Origin: Mycolicibacterium mageritense
GTDB taxonomy: Bacteria; Actinomycetota; Actinomycetes; Mycobacteriales; Mycobacteriaceae
Reading direction: 5' to 3'
Assembly: GCF_010727475.1 (NCBI RefSeq)
Contig: NZ_AP022567.1
Span: 2,046,001 to 2,110,000, forward strand
DNA length: 64,000 bases
In this document: piece by piece, positions 1 to 9,013 of the stretch
Position numbering within the stretch: the stretch's first letter is position 1
Layout of the letters: the number at the start of each line of letters is the position of its first letter
Translations under genes and position numbers: made by a program
The notes under the pieces: generated by a model
What the model was told of the DNA's origin: nothing
The model's input: the letters and a program-made list of their open reading frames with translations, nothing else
The model's database searches: none

Positions 1-10
1 CGCAGGTCAT
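1..10 (-). CDS. 5' end of a divergent gene, cut by window edge
   Basis: An ATG on the minus strand (positions 10-8) is preceded at good distance by AAGGAG (positions 21-16, 5 nt spacer), so a gene probably starts here and runs out of the window. Only three codons (Met-Thr-Cys) are visible, so the product cannot be named. In M. tuberculosis the gene divergent from mmpL11 is the secreted haem-binding protein Rv0203; that identity is inferred from synteny only. Confidence 0.4.
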
Positions 11-303
11 GGCAACTCCTTACGGTTTGCGAACGTCCAGCTGCCTCGCAAACGCTGCGATCGGCGGCATGCGCAACCCCCGACGCATATGGATCGGGGG
101 TCATCTTGCCACCTGTATCGCCAGGCCGGCCAAATCCGTTAGCCGATCCACAGTGTGGTCCCGACCACCGACCCCAACATCTCGGACCGATCTCAGTAGG
201 ATCTGAGCGGCGGGTCACTCTACTTCAGTGGAGGTACGCTCACGCTGGCGCAACGCCGAGTCACGCCCGGGGGAGAAAGAAGGGGCCTCGCATCCAGCAG
301 TTC
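11..303. promoter_or_regulatory. Divergent intergenic region upstream of mmpL11
   Basis: About 290 bases separate the probable minus-strand start at position 10 from mmpL11. It contains the ribosome-binding sequence of the divergent gene (16-21) and a TAGGAT hexamer at 197-202 that fits a mycobacterial -10 box but has no convincing -35. No Shine-Dalgarno sequence lies close to the mmpL11 start; a purine-rich run lies near 270-285, too far away. No other structure was recognised. Confidence 0.4.
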
Positions 304-3165
304 ATGATGCGCTTGAGCAGCAATCTGCGCAGATTCCGCTGGGCGGTGTTCGCGGCATGGTTGCTCCTTCTGGTGCCTTCGATCTACCTCGCCCTCAACC
401 AGTCGTCGAACCTGACCGGCGGCGGTTTCGAGGTCGAGGGCTCCCAGTCCCTGCACGTGCAGCGCCAGCTCGAAGAGCATTTCCCTGACCAGGGCGCTTC
501 TCCGCTGGCACTGGTCGCCGCGCCGCGCGCGGACGCCTCGTTCGCCGACATGAACGCGGCGGTCGTGCGACTCGAGAAGATCGCGGCCGAGGTGCCCAGC
601 GTCAAGATCGTCCCCAACCCTCAGCAGCCCGCACCTCAGCCGGACCGGCCCTACGTCATCACACTGCAACTCGACTTCAACAACTCCGGCGCGGTCGACG
701 TGGCCAAGCAGCTGCGTCAGAAGGTCGGCATCCACGGTGAGGATCCCGGCCAGACCGAGGACGGCAAGGTCAAGTTCTACGTGATCGGCCAGGGAGCGCT
801 CGGTGCGGCGGCCACGCAGGCCACCAAGCACGACATCGCCGCGGCCGAGAAGTGGAATCTGCCGATCGTCCTGATCGTGCTCCTCGCGGTGTTCGGATCG
901 CTGGCCGCTGCGGCGTTGCCGCTGGTCCTCGGCATCTGCACGGTCGTGGTGACCATGGGGCTGGTCTACGCGTTGTCGATGGTCACCACGATGAGCGTGT
1001 TCGTGACGTCGACGGTGTCGATGTTCGGTATCGCGCTGGCCATCGACTACTCGCTGTTCATCCTCATGCGGTTCCGCGAGGAGCTGCGGGCCGGTCGCGA
1101 GGCGCCCGAGGCCGCCGACGCCGCCATGGCCACGTCGGGTCTCGCGGTCGCGCTGTCGGGTGCGACCGTCATCGCGTCGGTGACGGGCATCTACCTGATC
1201 GGCACGCCAGTGCTGCGGTCGATGGCCACCGGCGCGATCCTCGCGGTCGCCGTCGCGGTGCTGACGTCGACGACGCTGACGCCCGCGGTGCTCGCGACGT
1301 TCGGCCACGCCGCCGCCAAACGATCGTCGTATCTGCACTGGTCCCGCCGGGTGGAGGCGTCGCAATCGAAGTTCTGGACGCGCTGGACGGGCGCCGTGAT
1401 GGCCCGCCCGTGGGCGTCGGCCCTGGCCGCCGCCGTGCTGCTGCTGACCCTGGCGGCGCCCGCGTTCGGCATGGTGCTCGGCAACAGCATGCAGCGCCAG
1501 TTCGAGCCGACGCACGAGATCCGCGGCGGCGTGAACGCGGCCGCCGATGCGCTCGGCCCTGGGGCACTCGGTCCGGTGCGCGTGCTCGTGACGTTCCCCA
1601 AGGGTGACGCGTCGGGTCCGGCAGGCACCGCGACGCTCGACGCGGTGCGCCAGGAAATGGCCAAGGCGCCCAACGTCGTGATGGTGCAGCCGCCGGTGTT
1701 CGCCGACGACGGCAACAGTGCTCTGCTGTCGGCGATCCTGTCCGTCGATCCCGAGGACATGGCCGCGCGTGAGGCCGTCGACTGGATGCGCGAGAAGCTG
1801 CCGCCGCAGGCCGGTTCCGAAGCCCGCATCGACGTCGGCGGCCCGACCGCGCTGATTAAGGACTTCGACGACCAGGTCTCGGCCACCCAGCCCTACGTCT
1901 TCCTGTTCGTCGCGACCATCGCATTCGTGATGCTGCTGGTGTCCATCCGGTCGCTGTTCCTGGCGCTCAAGGGCGTGCTGATGACGGTGCTGTCGGTCGC
2001 GGCGGCCTACGGCAGCCTGGTCGCGGTGTTCCAGTGGGGCTGGTTCGAGAAGCTGGGCTTCGAGAAGATCTCGTCGCTCGACAGCACCATCCCGCCGCTC
2101 GTACTGGCCATGACGTTCGGTCTGTCGATGGACTACGAGATCTTCCTGCTGACCCGGATCAGGGAACGGTTCCTGCAGACCAACAACACGCGTGACGCCG
2201 TGGCCTACGGCGTCAGCACGAGCGCGCGCACCATCACCAGCGCCGCGCTCATCATGATCGCGGTGTTCATCGGGTTCGCGTTCGCGGGCATGCCGCTGGT
2301 CGCCCAGCTCGGGGTCGCGTGCGCGGTGGCCATCGCGGTCGACGCGACGGTGGTCCGGCTGGTGCTGGTGCCCGCGTTGATGGCCATGTTCGACGAGTGG
2401 AACTGGTGGCTGCCGCGCTGGCTCGACCGTCTGCTCCCCGAGGTCGATTTCGAGAAGCCGCTGCCCCAGGTCGAGCTCAGCGATCTGGTGATCATCCCCG
2501 ACGACATCTCCGCGCTGGGCCCCACAGGCGCAGACCTGCGCATGATGGTCCGCTCCGCGGCCCGCATGAAGAGCCTGGCCCCGCAGACGATCTCGGTGGC
2601 CGATCCGTTGGCGTTCAGCGGCTGCAGGCAGGCCGCCACGAGGCTGGCCGCGCAGCGCCCCGGCCGCACGCCACCCTGCCCGCCCGGCGTACACCCGGTC
2701 ACGATGTGGCGCGGCAGGCTGTCGGTCGCGGTGGACGCGCTGGAGACCGAGGCCGGCACCGAGCGGCCGCCCGTCGAGCGCCGCGGCCCGGTCGAGACCA
2801 CCAACGTGCAACTGCCGACCGGTGACCGGCTGCAGATCCCCACCGGAGCCGAGACGTTGCGGTTGAAGGGCTATCTGATCATGTGCCGGAACAGCACCAA
2901 GGACTACGCCGATTTCGCCGACCTTGTGGATTCGATGGAAACTCTAACCGCAGCACAGGTGTTGTCCGGAATGGATCGGTACTACTGTGGGCAGCGCCCG
3001 AGGAATCGGGGGGTGGCCACTGCACTGGTGCGCCGCCTCGCCGACCCGCAGCCGTCCGACGAACACGACATCAGGATGTCGGGGCCCGAGGCAGCTGCGG
3101 AATGGGAGAAAGTCAGGCAGCGCTGCCTGTCGGTAGCTGTGGCCATGCTCGAGGAGGCGAAGTGA
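304..3165 (+). CDS. mmpL11: MmpL11-type RND lipid transporter
   Basis: Inner-membrane RND-superfamily exporter of the mycobacterial MmpL family; MmpL11 moves monomeromycolyl lipids to the envelope and has been linked to haem uptake (family knowledge). The 953-residue product starts MMRLSSNLRRFRW, close to M. tuberculosis MmpL11 (966 aa). One TM segment lies at about 15-32, then two bundles at about 185-345 and 550-700; each bundle holds an Asp-Tyr pair (IDYSLF near 247, MDYEIF near 607) expected for proton relay. A cytosolic C-terminal domain follows from about 720. The open frame extends upstream to 106, but the ATG pair at 304/307 matches the family start. The stop overlaps the next gene's GTG. 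Confidence 0.93.
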   Translation: MMRLSSNLRRFRWAVFAAWLLLLVPSIYLALNQSSNLTGGGFEVEGSQSLHVQRQLEEHFPDQGASPLALVAAPRADASFADMNAAVVRLEKIAAEVPSVKIVPNPQQPAPQPDRPYVITLQLDFNNSGAVDVAKQLRQKVGIHGEDPGQTEDGKVKFYVIGQGALGAAATQATKHDIAAAEKWNLPIVLIVLLAVFGSLAAAALPLVLGICTVVVTMGLVYALSMVTTMSVFVTSTVSMFGIALAIDYSLFILMRFREELRAGREAPEAADAAMATSGLAVALSGATVIASVTGIYLIGTPVLRSMATGAILAVAVAVLTSTTLTPAVLATFGHAAAKRSSYLHWSRRVEASQSKFWTRWTGAVMARPWASALAAAVLLLTLAAPAFGMVLGNSMQRQFEPTHEIRGGVNAAADALGPGALGPVRVLVTFPKGDASGPAGTATLDAVRQEMAKAPNVVMVQPPVFADDGNSALLSAILSVDPEDMAAREAVDWMREKLPPQAGSEARIDVGGPTALIKDFDDQVSATQPYVFLFVATIAFVMLLVSIRSLFLALKGVLMTVLSVAAAYGSLVAVFQWGWFEKLGFEKISSLDSTIPPLVLAMTFGLSMDYEIFLLTRIRERFLQTNNTRDAVAYGVSTSARTITSAALIMIAVFIGFAFAGMPLVAQLGVACAVAIAVDATVVRLVLVPALMAMFDEWNWWLPRWLDRLLPEVDFEKPLPQVELSDLVIIPDDISALGPTGADLRMMVRSAARMKSLAPQTISVADPLAFSGCRQAATRLAAQRPGRTPPCPPGVHPVTMWRGRLSVAVDALETEAGTERPPVERRGPVETTNVQLPTGDRLQIPTGAETLRLKGYLIMCRNSTKDYADFADLVDSMETLTAAQVLSGMDRYYCGQRPRNRGVATALVRRLADPQPSDEHDIRMSGPEAAAEWEKVRQRCLSVAVAMLEEAK

Positions 3166-3728
3166 CGTTGGCCCCTGATGTTCGGGACACGCGCAATGCA
3201 CGGCGCGACAACGTCCCGCAACGTCAACGCCCCCAGGCTCCCCGGCAGCGGCCCGCGCCGTCCGCGGCGCAGCGCCGGCCGGCCTTCGACGACCGGCCGG
3301 TCGAATACTGGCCGACCGCGGCGATCCGGGCCGCACTCGAGACCGACGACCTCACGGTGTGGCAGCGCATCGTTGCCGCCATCAAGCGCGATCCCTACGG
3401 CCGGACCGCGCGCCAGGTCGAGGAAGTGCTGGAAACCGCGCGCCCGTACGGGGTTTCGAAGGCCCTCGCCGAGGTGCTGACCCGCACGCGCGAACACCTG
3501 GAAGCCACCGAGCGGGCCGAGGTGGCCCGCCAGGTGCAAGGGCTGCTGCGCCGGTCCGGTCTGGAGCCGCAGGAGTTCGCGTCGCGCATCGGTGCGTCCA
3601 ACGAGGCCCTCGCGACCTATCTGGAAGGCACGGACAGCCCTCCGGCCTCGCTGCTGCTGCGCATGCAGCGCCTCTCGGACCGCTTCGCCAAGATCGCCGC
3701 GCAGCGCTCCGCCAAACCCTCCAAGTAG
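3162..3728 (+). CDS. Rv0201c-like conserved protein with HTH-like C-terminus
   Basis: Product of 188 aa, function unknown, that follows mmpL11 as Rv0201c does in M. tuberculosis. I chose the GTG at 3162 because it overlaps the mmpL11 stop (GTGA) and sits after GAGGAGG at 3151-3157, which implies translational coupling. The first 45 residues are Arg/Pro/Gln-rich and probably disordered. Residues about 45-125 are helical, and the last 60 (LRRSGLEPQEFASRIGAS, LSDRFAKIAAQR) resemble a helix-turn-helix fold. Coupling suggests a role tied to MmpL11, but nothing in the sequence states which. Confidence 0.8.
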   Translation: MTLAPDVRDTRNARRDNVPQRQRPQAPRQRPAPSAAQRRPAFDDRPVEYWPTAAIRAALETDDLTVWQRIVAAIKRDPYGRTARQVEEVLETARPYGVSKALAEVLTRTREHLEATERAEVARQVQGLLRRSGLEPQEFASRIGASNEALATYLEGTDSPPASLLLRMQRLSDRFAKIAAQRSAKPSK

Positions 3729-3800
3729 TAGCTCCGCCTTAAAATCTGGCCGCGGCTATGGCTTCCCGGCCGGCTCGCGGACTGGTATCGATGGATACCC

Positions 3801-5084
3801 GTGACTGACCGCACCTTCGGCCTGGCCACCCGTGCCATCCATGCGGGCCAACGGCCCGACGCCGCGACCGGCGCCCGCGTGACCCCGATCTACGCCAACG
3901 CCGGTTTCGTGTTCACCGATACCGACGACGCCGCCAACCTGTTCGCGCTACAGAAGTACGGCAACATCTACAGCCGGATCGCCAACCCCACTGTCGCGGC
4001 GTTCGAGGAGTGCATCGCCAGCCTGGAGGGCGGACTCGGTGCGGTGGCCACCGCGAGCGGACTGGCCGCACAGTTCGCGGTGTTCGCGGCGCTGACCGGG
4101 GCGGGCGACCACATCGTGTCGGCCGCAAGCCTCTACGGCGGCACTGTCACCCAACTCGACGTGTCGCTGCGCCGGTTCGGCGTGGACACCACATTCGTCG
4201 CGGGCACCGATCGTGCCGATTACGCGGCGGCCATCACCGAGCGCACCCGACTGGTGTACGCAGAGGTGATCGCCAACCCGTCCGGCGAGATCGCCGACCT
4301 GGCGGGGCTCGCCGCCGTCGCGCACGACGCGGGGCTGCCGCTCGTGGTCGACGCCACGGTCGCCACACCGGCGCTGTGCCGGCCCATCGAACACGGCGCC
4401 GACATCGTGGTCCATTCCGCCACGAAGTTTCTCGGCGGCCACGGCACCACGTTGGGCGGCGTGGTGGTCGATGCCGGTCGATTCGATTGGGGCTCAGGCA
4501 AATTCCCTCAGCTGACCGAGCCGGTCGCGTCGTACGGCGGGTTGAGCTGGTGGGGCAACTTCGGCGAGTACGGTTTTCTCACCAAGCTGCGCAGTGAACA
4601 ACTGCGCGATCTCGGTGCCACGCTGGCACCGCAGTCGGCGTTCCAGCTGTTGCAGGGCGTGCAGACACTGCCGCAGCGGATGGCCGCGCACATCGCCAAC
4701 ACCCGGGCCGTCGCGCAGTGGCTGGAGGCCGATCCTCGCGTGAGCTACGTGCGCTGGGCAGGCCTGCCGTCGCACCCGCATCACGACCGCGCCGCGCGCT
4801 ACCTGCCCGACGGGCCGGGTGCGGTGTTCGCTTTCGGCGTCGAGGGTGGCCGCGCCGCGGACGAGCGGTTCATCAACTCGGTACAACTGGCGAGCCACCT
4901 GGCCAACATCGGCGACGTCCGCACCCTGGTGATCCACCCGGCCAGCACCACGCACCGGCAGCTCACCGACGGCCAGTTGCACACCGCGGGCGTCGGCCCG
5001 GAGCTGGTGCGGATCAGCGTGGGCATCGAGGATGCCGACGACATCATCTGGGATCTGGACCAGGCCCTCGGAGGCAGCGAATGA
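3801..5084 (+). CDS. O-acetylhomoserine aminocarboxypropyltransferase (sulfhydrylase)
   Basis: PLP-dependent Cys/Met-metabolism enzyme, 427 aa, that would convert O-acetylhomoserine plus sulfide (or a thiol) to homocysteine in methionine synthesis. The PLP lysine is Lys209 in SATKFLGGHG; the N-terminus (FGLATRAIHAGQRPD) and the YSRIANPT and ASGLAAQFAVFAAL segments are typical of the family. Start is the GTG at 3801. The stop overlaps the next ATG (ATGA), so the pair is an operon. It lies between Rv0201c- and Rv0200-like genes and appears to be an addition to the M. tuberculosis-type order. A broader cystathionine-gamma-synthase-like specificity cannot be excluded. Confidence 0.9.
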   Translation: MTDRTFGLATRAIHAGQRPDAATGARVTPIYANAGFVFTDTDDAANLFALQKYGNIYSRIANPTVAAFEECIASLEGGLGAVATASGLAAQFAVFAALTGAGDHIVSAASLYGGTVTQLDVSLRRFGVDTTFVAGTDRADYAAAITERTRLVYAEVIANPSGEIADLAGLAAVAHDAGLPLVVDATVATPALCRPIEHGADIVVHSATKFLGGHGTTLGGVVVDAGRFDWGSGKFPQLTEPVASYGGLSWWGNFGEYGFLTKLRSEQLRDLGATLAPQSAFQLLQGVQTLPQRMAAHIANTRAVAQWLEADPRVSYVRWAGLPSHPHHDRAARYLPDGPGAVFAFGVEGGRAADERFINSVQLASHLANIGDVRTLVIHPASTTHRQLTDGQLHTAGVGPELVRISVGIEDADDIIWDLDQALGGSE

Positions 5085-5539
5085 CTGACGCCCTGACCCG
5101 CCAGCGCATCCTGCGCGAGACCCGCTCGGTCGCGATCGTGGGGGCCTCGGCCAACCCGTCACGAGCCAGCTACTTCGTCTGGACGTACCTCAAGTCGACC
5201 ACCGACTACGACATCTATCTGGTGAACCCGACCATCAGCGCCATCGAGGGCACCGCGGTCTATCCGAGCCTGGCCGAGCTGCCCGTGGTGCCGGACCTGG
5301 TCGACGTGTTCCGCCGCCATGACGATCTGCCCGGGGTGCTCGACGAGACCCTCGCGGTCGGGGCCAAGACGCTGTGGTTGCAGCTGGGCCTGCGCCACGA
5401 CCAAGTGGTGCGCGACGGCCAATCGGCGGGCCTGCAGGTGGTGGCCGACCGCTGCCTCAAGATCGAGCACGCACGTTTCGCCGGCGGCCTGCACCTGGCC
5501 GGCTTCAACACCGGGGTGATCGACTCGCGTCGGCCCTGA
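5081..5539 (+). CDS. CoA-binding domain protein
   Basis: Small cytosolic protein of 152 aa made of one CoA_binding_2 (Rossmann-like) domain. The nucleotide-binding start is VAIVGASANPSRASYFVWTY, followed by YLVNPT, VDVFRR and LWLQLG, all standard for the YccU family. The ATG at 5081 overlaps the stop of the sulfhydrylase. Such proteins often sit beside sulfhydrylases, which suggests CoA or thiol binding in sulfur metabolism, but the exact role is unknown. Confidence 0.85.
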   Translation: MTDALTRQRILRETRSVAIVGASANPSRASYFVWTYLKSTTDYDIYLVNPTISAIEGTAVYPSLAELPVVPDLVDVFRRHDDLPGVLDETLAVGAKTLWLQLGLRHDQVVRDGQSAGLQVVADRCLKIEHARFAGGLHLAGFNTGVIDSRRP

Positions 5540-5570
5540 CCGCGACCCGCGCGTCAGGCGTCGGCGAGCC

Positions 5571-6260
5571 TTACCGCGAATGCAGCGGGCTCACGTTGTC
5601 GACCAGCCAGCGGCCGTCGGTCTTGCTCAGCGTGACCCGCAGTGCCAGCACGGCGTTGTCGGTCGGCTTGCCCGGGACGCTCTGGGTGCCGCGCAACACC
5701 ACCGCGACACTGGCGGCCTGCGGCCCGAGCGCCTCCACGCCCGCCGAGATCGTGGTGGCCTGGGCGGAGACGTTCTTGGCCGTCAGATCCTTTGCCACAC
5801 CGGCGAATTCGTTCTTGAACGCATCCGCCCGTTCGGGGGTCATCTGGCTGGTGGCCCGGTCGATCGAAGCCGTCGGGCTCTGCGGCGTGAACGTCGCGGT
5901 CGCCTCCGACACGCTGCTGGCGATTCGCACGACCTCGGCGCTGTCCTTGTTGAAGGCCCGGTCGGGCAGGGTCCATCGCAGGTAGCCCACGACCACCGCA
6001 GCCACCAACGCGACCGCGGCCACACCCACCACCGCCAGCCGCAGGCCGGGCCCGTCGTCGTCGGTGCCGACGGTCACGCCGTCGCGCCGGGCCAGCACCA
6101 CGTTGACGATCACACCCTGCACGATCAGCAGGCACAGCACCGAGCACACCGAGACCCACCACAGCGGCCAGTCCAGCGCCAGGCCGATGAACACCAGCGC
6201 GAGGATCGCCGCGACCGGCGCGGCGATGTCGAACGCGGCGACCCGCAGCCGGTTCCTCAT
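5571..6260 (-). CDS. Mce-associated membrane protein, Rv0200-like
   Basis: Membrane protein of 229 aa. Two hydrophobic segments lie at about 10-30 and 36-55, an Asp/Gly-rich linker follows, a third segment lies near 75-97, and the rest is an extracytoplasmic alpha/beta domain (DRAFNKDSAEVVRI to VTLSKTDGRWLVDNVSPL), the form typical of Mce-associated proteins. These are thought to support Mce lipid import or envelope stability, without enzymatic activity. Start is the ATG at 6260, which overlaps the stop of the upstream partner (ATGA). The order with zmp1 on one side and Rv0201c/mmpL11 on the other matches Rv0198c-Rv0202c. Confidence 0.85.
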   Translation of the reverse strand: MRNRLRVAAFDIAAPVAAILALVFIGLALDWPLWWVSVCSVLCLLIVQGVIVNVVLARRDGVTVGTDDDGPGLRLAVVGVAAVALVAAVVVGYLRWTLPDRAFNKDSAEVVRIASSVSEATATFTPQSPTASIDRATSQMTPERADAFKNEFAGVAKDLTAKNVSAQATTISAGVEALGPQAASVAVVLRGTQSVPGKPTDNAVLALRVTLSKTDGRWLVDNVSPLHSR

Positions 6261-6892
6261 CGGATGGGCTCCAGCCGCGAGATCATCAGTTGGCCGTCGA
6301 CGTCGGAGACGTCGAGCCGCAGCGTCCACCGCACGGTCTGCGGCTTGTCGGTGCCCGCGTTCTGGCTGATGGACGTGGCGACCACGAGCACGGTGTCGAT
6401 GCGCGACACCATCCCGGACAGTTCGGGTTGTTCACGTTTGACCGGATTGCCGTTCGGCCCGGGCGGCGGGTGGTACAGCGACTCGATGGACACCGAGTCG
6501 ATCTGGCCGGTCGTGCTGGACTGCAGGCGTTGCACCAGGTCGCGGTACGGCTGCACGGCCGAGTCGAAGTCGGCGTTGAGCTGGCCGACGGTCCCTTCGT
6601 GCAGCTTCTGCATGCCGGCCGTCACGGTGTCCTTGTTCATGTTGATCAGGACGTTGGTCCAATCGGCAGCGGTTTGCAGTACGCGGGTCTGATACGCGCG
6701 TTCGGAGACCTCGCCGCGGTGTCCGGACCAGATCATCGCGCCCAGCACCACCGCGGCCACGGCGATCACCCCGAGAACGGCCGACGCGATGCCGTAGCTG
6801 GTGAGGCCGCCCGATGACTCGTCGGCGCTGTCGTCGGTGCTGTCCTTGTCGGCCTTGCTGTCCTTGCTGTCCTTGCTGGGCGCATCGGGCAT
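6257..6892 (-). CDS. Mce-associated membrane protein, Rv0199-like
   Basis: Single-pass membrane protein of 211 aa. A charged N-terminus with Lys-Asp-Ser repeats (residues 5-25) precedes one TM segment at about 33-55. The outer domain ends SVSIESLYHPPPGPNG ... VRWTLRLDVSDVDGQLMISRLEPIR, a common ending for this family. Start is ATG 6892; a longer upstream frame exists only because it runs antisense to zmp1. It is co-translated with the following Rv0200-like gene (4-base overlap) and is divergent from zmp1 with a 66-base gap. Confidence 0.85.
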   Translation of the reverse strand: MPDAPSKDSKDSKADKDSTDDSADESSGGLTSYGIASAVLGVIAVAAVVLGAMIWSGHRGEVSERAYQTRVLQTAADWTNVLINMNKDTVTAGMQKLHEGTVGQLNADFDSAVQPYRDLVQRLQSSTTGQIDSVSIESLYHPPPGPNGNPVKREQPELSGMVSRIDTVLVVATSISQNAGTDKPQTVRWTLRLDVSDVDGQLMISRLEPIR

Positions 6893-6958
6893 GGCCGTGA
6901 GGGTACCGGTGCGCCGCAAGCCCCAGAGCACCGCCGAGGCGTCTGGAAGAATGTCGGG

Positions 6959-8935
6959 GTGACGGTAGAAGCTCTCCGCTCGGGCATTGACCTGAGCCAT
7001 GTCGACTCCCACGCCCGCCCCCAGGACGACCTGTTCGGCCACGTGAACGGCCGTTGGTTGACCGACTACGAGATCCCCGCCGACCGCGCGACCGACGGCG
7101 CCTTCCGGTCTCTCTACGACCGCGCCGAAGAGCAGATCCGCGACCTGATCACCCAGGCCGCTGCCGCGGGCGCCGCCAAGGGCACCGACGAGCAGCGCAT
7201 CGGCGACCTGTACGCCAGCTTCATGGACGAGGCCACGGTTGCCGCGCGGGGCCTGCAACCCCTGCTCGACGAGTTGAGTCTCATCGATGCGGCCGAGACG
7301 CCGGATGCGCTGGCCGCGGTGCTCGGCGGCCTGCAGCGCACCGGTGTGGGCGGCGGGGCCGGTGTCTACGTCGACACCGATTCCAAGAACTCGTCGCGCT
7401 ACCTGCTGCACGTCGGCCAGTCCGGCATCGGGCTGCCCGACGAGTCGTACTACCGCGACGAGCAGCACGCAGAGATCCTCGCCGAGTACCCCAAGCACAT
7501 CGCGCGGATGTTCGCGCTCGTCTACGGCGGGGACCAGGCCGAGACCGCGGAACGGATCGTGGCGCTGGAGGCCAAGCTGGCCGCCGCGCACTGGGACGTC
7601 GTGAAGCGGCGCGACGCCGACCTGACCTACAACCTGCGCACGTTCGCCGACCTGCCCGCCGACGCCCCCGGCTTCGACTGGACCGGATGGGTGCACGCGC
7701 TGGGCACGACGCCCGAGACCGTGGCCGAACTCGTGGTCCGCCAACCCGACTACCTGAGCGCGTTCGCGGCCCTGTGGTCGAGCGAGGATCTCGAGGACTG
7801 GAAGGCCTGGGCCAGGTGGCGCGTCATCCACTCCCGCGCCGGCCTGCTCACCGACGACCTGGTCGCCGAGGATTTCGCGTTCTACGGCCGCACGCTGTCG
7901 GGCACCGAGCAGATCCGCGACCGCTGGAAGCGCGCGGTGTCGGTCGTCGAGAACCTCATGGGCGATGCGCTGGGCAAACTCTATGTCGCACAGTATTTCC
8001 CGCCCGAGGCCAAGGCCCGCATGGACGAGCTGGTCGCCAACCTGCGCGAGGCCTACCGGGTCAGCATCAACAAGCTCGACTGGATGACCCCGGAGACCCG
8101 GGCCAAGGCGCTGGCCAAGCTGGACAAGTTCACGCCGAAGATCGGCTATCCGGCACGCTGGCGTGATTACTCGGCGTTGGAGATCGAGCGCGACGATCTG
8201 TACGGCAACTACCGCCGCGGTCATGTCGTGAGCTCTGACCGCGAGCTGGACAAGCTCGGCGGCCCCGTCGACCGCGACGAATGGTTCATGACGCCGCAGA
8301 CCGTCAACGCCTACTACAACCCGGGGATGAACGAAATCGTGTTCCCCGCAGCTATTCTGCAGCCGCCATTCTTCGACGCGAACGCCGACGACGCTGCCAA
8401 CTACGGCGGCATCGGCGCGGTGATCGGCCATGAGATCGGGCACGGTTTCGATGATCAGGGCGCAAAGTACGATGGCGACGGCAACCTGGTGGATTGGTGG
8501 ACCGACGCCGACCGGGCCGAATTCGGGCTGCGCACAAAGGCTCTCATCGACCAGTATGAGAAGTTCACGCCGCGTGGGCTCGACCCGTCACACCACGTGA
8601 ACGGCGCCTTCACGGTGGGTGAGAACATCGGCGATCTCGGTGGGTTGTCCATCGCACTGCTGGCCTATGAGCTCTCACTCAAGGGCGAGGAAGCGCCGGT
8701 GATCGACGGGCTGACCGGCGTGCAGCGGGTCTACTTCGGCTGGGCTCAGGTGTGGCGCACCAAATCCCGCGAGGCAGAGGCGATCCGGCGACTGGCCGTC
8801 GATCCGCATTCGCCGCCGGAGTTCCGGTGCAACGGCGTGATCCGCAACATCGACTCCTTCTACGAGGCGTTCGACGTGTCGGAGTCCGACGAGCTGTACC
8901 TGGAACCCGAGCAACGCGTGCGCATCTGGAACTGA
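6959..8935 (+). CDS. zmp1: M13-family zinc metallopeptidase Zmp1
   Basis: Neprilysin-type zinc endopeptidase, 658 aa (M. tuberculosis Zmp1 is about 663). The zinc site is complete: HEIGH at residues 491-495 in VIGHEIGHGFDDQG, with the third ligand Glu555 in GENIGDLGG. The substrate-binding NAYYNP element and the C-terminal CNGVIRNIDSFYEAF/VRIWN end are present. There is no signal peptide, as in other mycobacterial Zmp1 proteins. In pathogens Zmp1 affects phagosome maturation; in a saprophyte its substrate is unknown. The start is the GTG at 6959; ATG codons further in would remove conserved residues. A long hairpin follows the gene. Confidence 0.93.
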   Translation: MTVEALRSGIDLSHVDSHARPQDDLFGHVNGRWLTDYEIPADRATDGAFRSLYDRAEEQIRDLITQAAAAGAAKGTDEQRIGDLYASFMDEATVAARGLQPLLDELSLIDAAETPDALAAVLGGLQRTGVGGGAGVYVDTDSKNSSRYLLHVGQSGIGLPDESYYRDEQHAEILAEYPKHIARMFALVYGGDQAETAERIVALEAKLAAAHWDVVKRRDADLTYNLRTFADLPADAPGFDWTGWVHALGTTPETVAELVVRQPDYLSAFAALWSSEDLEDWKAWARWRVIHSRAGLLTDDLVAEDFAFYGRTLSGTEQIRDRWKRAVSVVENLMGDALGKLYVAQYFPPEAKARMDELVANLREAYRVSINKLDWMTPETRAKALAKLDKFTPKIGYPARWRDYSALEIERDDLYGNYRRGHVVSSDRELDKLGGPVDRDEWFMTPQTVNAYYNPGMNEIVFPAAILQPPFFDANADDAANYGGIGAVIGHEIGHGFDDQGAKYDGDGNLVDWWTDADRAEFGLRTKALIDQYEKFTPRGLDPSHHVNGAFTVGENIGDLGGLSIALLAYELSLKGEEAPVIDGLTGVQRVYFGWAQVWRTKSREAEAIRRLAVDPHSPPEFRCNGVIRNIDSFYEAFDVSESDELYLEPEQRVRIWN

Positions 8936-8947
8936 CGATCTCCCGCG

Positions 8948-9001
8948 AGCAGACACTTAGGTACCCGGTTTGGCGCGTTTTCGGGTACCTATGTGTCTGC
9001 T
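8948..9001. terminator. 54-nt hairpin between convergent genes
   Basis: Two 20-nt arms (8948-8967 and 8982-9001) pair with one mismatch around a 14-nt loop. It fills most of the gap between zmp1 and the convergent isomerase gene and could end transcription from both sides. There is no clear T-tract, as is common in mycobacteria. The geometry (20-14-20) is repeated exactly by another hairpin at 26785-26838. Confidence 0.7.
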
Positions 9002-9013
9002 GGGCAGGGGAAG

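Noticed and set aside
220..2811. Minus-strand open frame of 863 codons
   Set aside because: Lies fully antisense to mmpL11; composition is Arg/His/Gln-rich noise of high-GC third positions, with no domain.
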